DNA of 15,890 bases from Planctomycetaceae bacterium. Lineage in GTDB: Bacteria; Planctomycetota; Planctomycetia; Planctomycetales; Planctomycetaceae. Each line of letters starts with the position of its first letter. Position 1 is the first letter of the stretch. The stretch is from assembly GCA_003503535.1 (NCBI GenBank), contig DOCI01000157.1, forward strand, positions 2,258 to 18,147, read 5' to 3'. A program made the position numbers and the translations under genes. Below the pieces are notes generated by a model that did no database searches, was not told where the DNA came from, and saw only the letters and a list, made by a program, of their open reading frames with translations. Positions 15,073-15,890 of this stretch are shown here, piece after piece.

Positions 15073-15890
15073 ATGTTTCAAAAAGTTTCTGACTCCAATT
15101 TTATTCAAGGCGAACATGGTGCTCTTTCCTTCTGGTCGAGTCGCGATGTGTTTGCCAAATTGAGGAAGAAAAATGCTAACAGGGCGAAATGGTCATTTCT
15201 GGATGGGCCGATCACGGCCAACAATCCAATGGGCGTGCACCATGCCTGGGGACGCACTTATAAGGATGCTTTCCAGCGTTATTTCGCGATGACTGGCCAT
15301 GAACTCCGCTATCAAAACGGATTCGATTGCCAGGGTTTGTGGGTCGAAGTGGAAGTCGAAAAAGAGTTGGGACTCGGCACCAAAAACGCGATTCATGAGT
15401 TCGGAATCGATAAATTCGTTAATCAGTGCAAACGCCGCGTGCTCAAATTTGCGGCTCGACAGACCGAACAGTCGCAACGTCTCGGCTACTGGATGGAATG
15501 GGATGAGCCGGCAGAACTCCGCAAACTTTCTGCTGCAGTTGGCTCCTCTGAGGAAATCGAATACACGAATGCCCGCGGCGAAAAAGTGAAGGATGTGCCG
15601 CATCAGATTGTGGCAAAACTGGGCAATCCTGAATGGGGTGGCTCCTACTTCACCTTCTCCACCGAGAATAACGAAACGATCTGGACGTTTCTCAAAAAAT
15701 GTTTTGATCGCAAAAAAATCTATCGCGGCCACGATGTTATGCCCTGGTCCGGCCGCAGTGGCTCGGCTTATTCGCAGATGGAAATTGCCGATGGTCGCAA
15801 GCTGGCTGTCCATCGATCGCTGTTTGTTCGTTTTCCGTTGCTCGATCGCGAAAACGAAAACCTGCTCATCTGGACCACGACTCCCTGGAC
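15073..15890 (+). CDS. ileS: Isoleucyl-tRNA synthetase, N-terminal part
   Basis: The first 272 codons of isoleucine-tRNA ligase, which charges tRNA-Ile in the cytoplasm; the gene runs off the right edge. The opening [10 protein letters not shown] and the long stretch around [18 protein letters not shown] and [12 protein letters not shown] place it among class I IleRS. The catalytic HIGH motif is replaced by GVHH (54-57). The usual GWDxHGLP block reads GFDCQGLW (83-90). The visible part ends at LIWTTTPW, the entry to the CP1 editing domain; KMSKS is out of view. I use ATG at 15073 because AGGA lies 12 bases before it, while the in-frame ATG at 15061 has the AGG directly against it. The GVHH form suggests a mupirocin-insensitive type. 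Confidence 0.96.
   Translation, partial: MFQKVSDSNFIQGEHGALSFWSSRDVFAKLRKKNANRAKWSFLDGPITANNPMGVHHAWGRTYKDAFQRYFAMTGHELRYQNGFDCQGLWVEVEVEKELGLGTKNAIHEFGIDKFVNQCKRRVLKFAARQTEQSQRLGYWMEWDEPAELRKLSAAVGSSEEIEYTNARGEKVKDVPHQIVAKLGNPEWGGSYFTFSTENNETIWTFLKKCFDRKKIYRGHDVMPWSGRSGSAYSQMEIADGRKLAVHRSLFVRFPLLDRENENLLIWTTTPW

Noticed and set aside
15193..15813. A 206-codon minus-strand open frame
   Set aside because: Antisense to ileS, whose protein motifs are unmistakable; the opposite frame is open by codon bias.

Overview
The window most likely comes from a planctomycete chromosome of moderate GC, close to the Gimesia/Rubinisphaera part of Planctomycetaceae. This is an inference from gene content: a TIGR03067-type small exported protein, a secreted sulfatase, a Tat-exported hydroxypyruvate-isomerase-like TIM barrel, an EF-hand/alpha-beta-hydrolase fusion, an HpnC-type squalene-pathway enzyme, and structured dispersed-looking repeats between genes. 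No marker in the window fixes the genus.

Layout. Positions 1-341 hold no recognisable gene but contain several small inverted repeats. A minus-strand run follows: a class IV aminotransferase (3437-2508), a Tat-exported hydroxypyruvate-isomerase-like protein (2381-1455) and an App1-like DUF2183 phosphatase (1397-342). The last two sit close enough to be co-transcribed. A short FHA-domain gene runs the other way (3794-4339). The convergent gap 4340-4689 is filled with hairpins. Next is a second minus-strand run: an EF-hand alpha/beta hydrolase (10656-9472), a TIGR03067 protein (9359-8910), hpnC (8874-7960) and, after a 136-bp element with perfect 23-bp terminal inverted repeats, a large exported PD40/M28/PDZ peptidase (7704-4690). 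A secreted sulfatase (10889-12490, GTG start) diverges from the hydrolase and converges on a CHASE-domain hybrid histidine kinase (14635-12542). The right edge cuts through ileS (15073 onward), which has a promoter-like site and a leader of about 240 nt.

How the genes fit together. There is no single pathway. The exported set (sulfatase, M28 peptidase, alpha/beta hydrolase, TIGR03067 protein, Tat TIM barrel) fits a bacterium that breaks down sulfated or proteinaceous polymers. The hybrid kinase and the FHA protein are signalling parts with no partner in the window. hpnC supplies a step of squalene synthesis, but hpnD and hpnE are not here.

The most notable observations are: (1) the IleRS has GVHH where the class I HIGH motif is expected, a rearrangement associated with extreme mupirocin resistance; (2) the 136-bp inverted-repeat element at 7809-7944; (3) the hairpin-rich gap 4385-4602 with a possible 35-residue ORF; (4) the ileS leader, with an extended -10 promoter, overlapping inverted repeats and a strong Shine-Dalgarno run that serves no obvious gene. 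I do not see a clear, wholly new multi-gene system.
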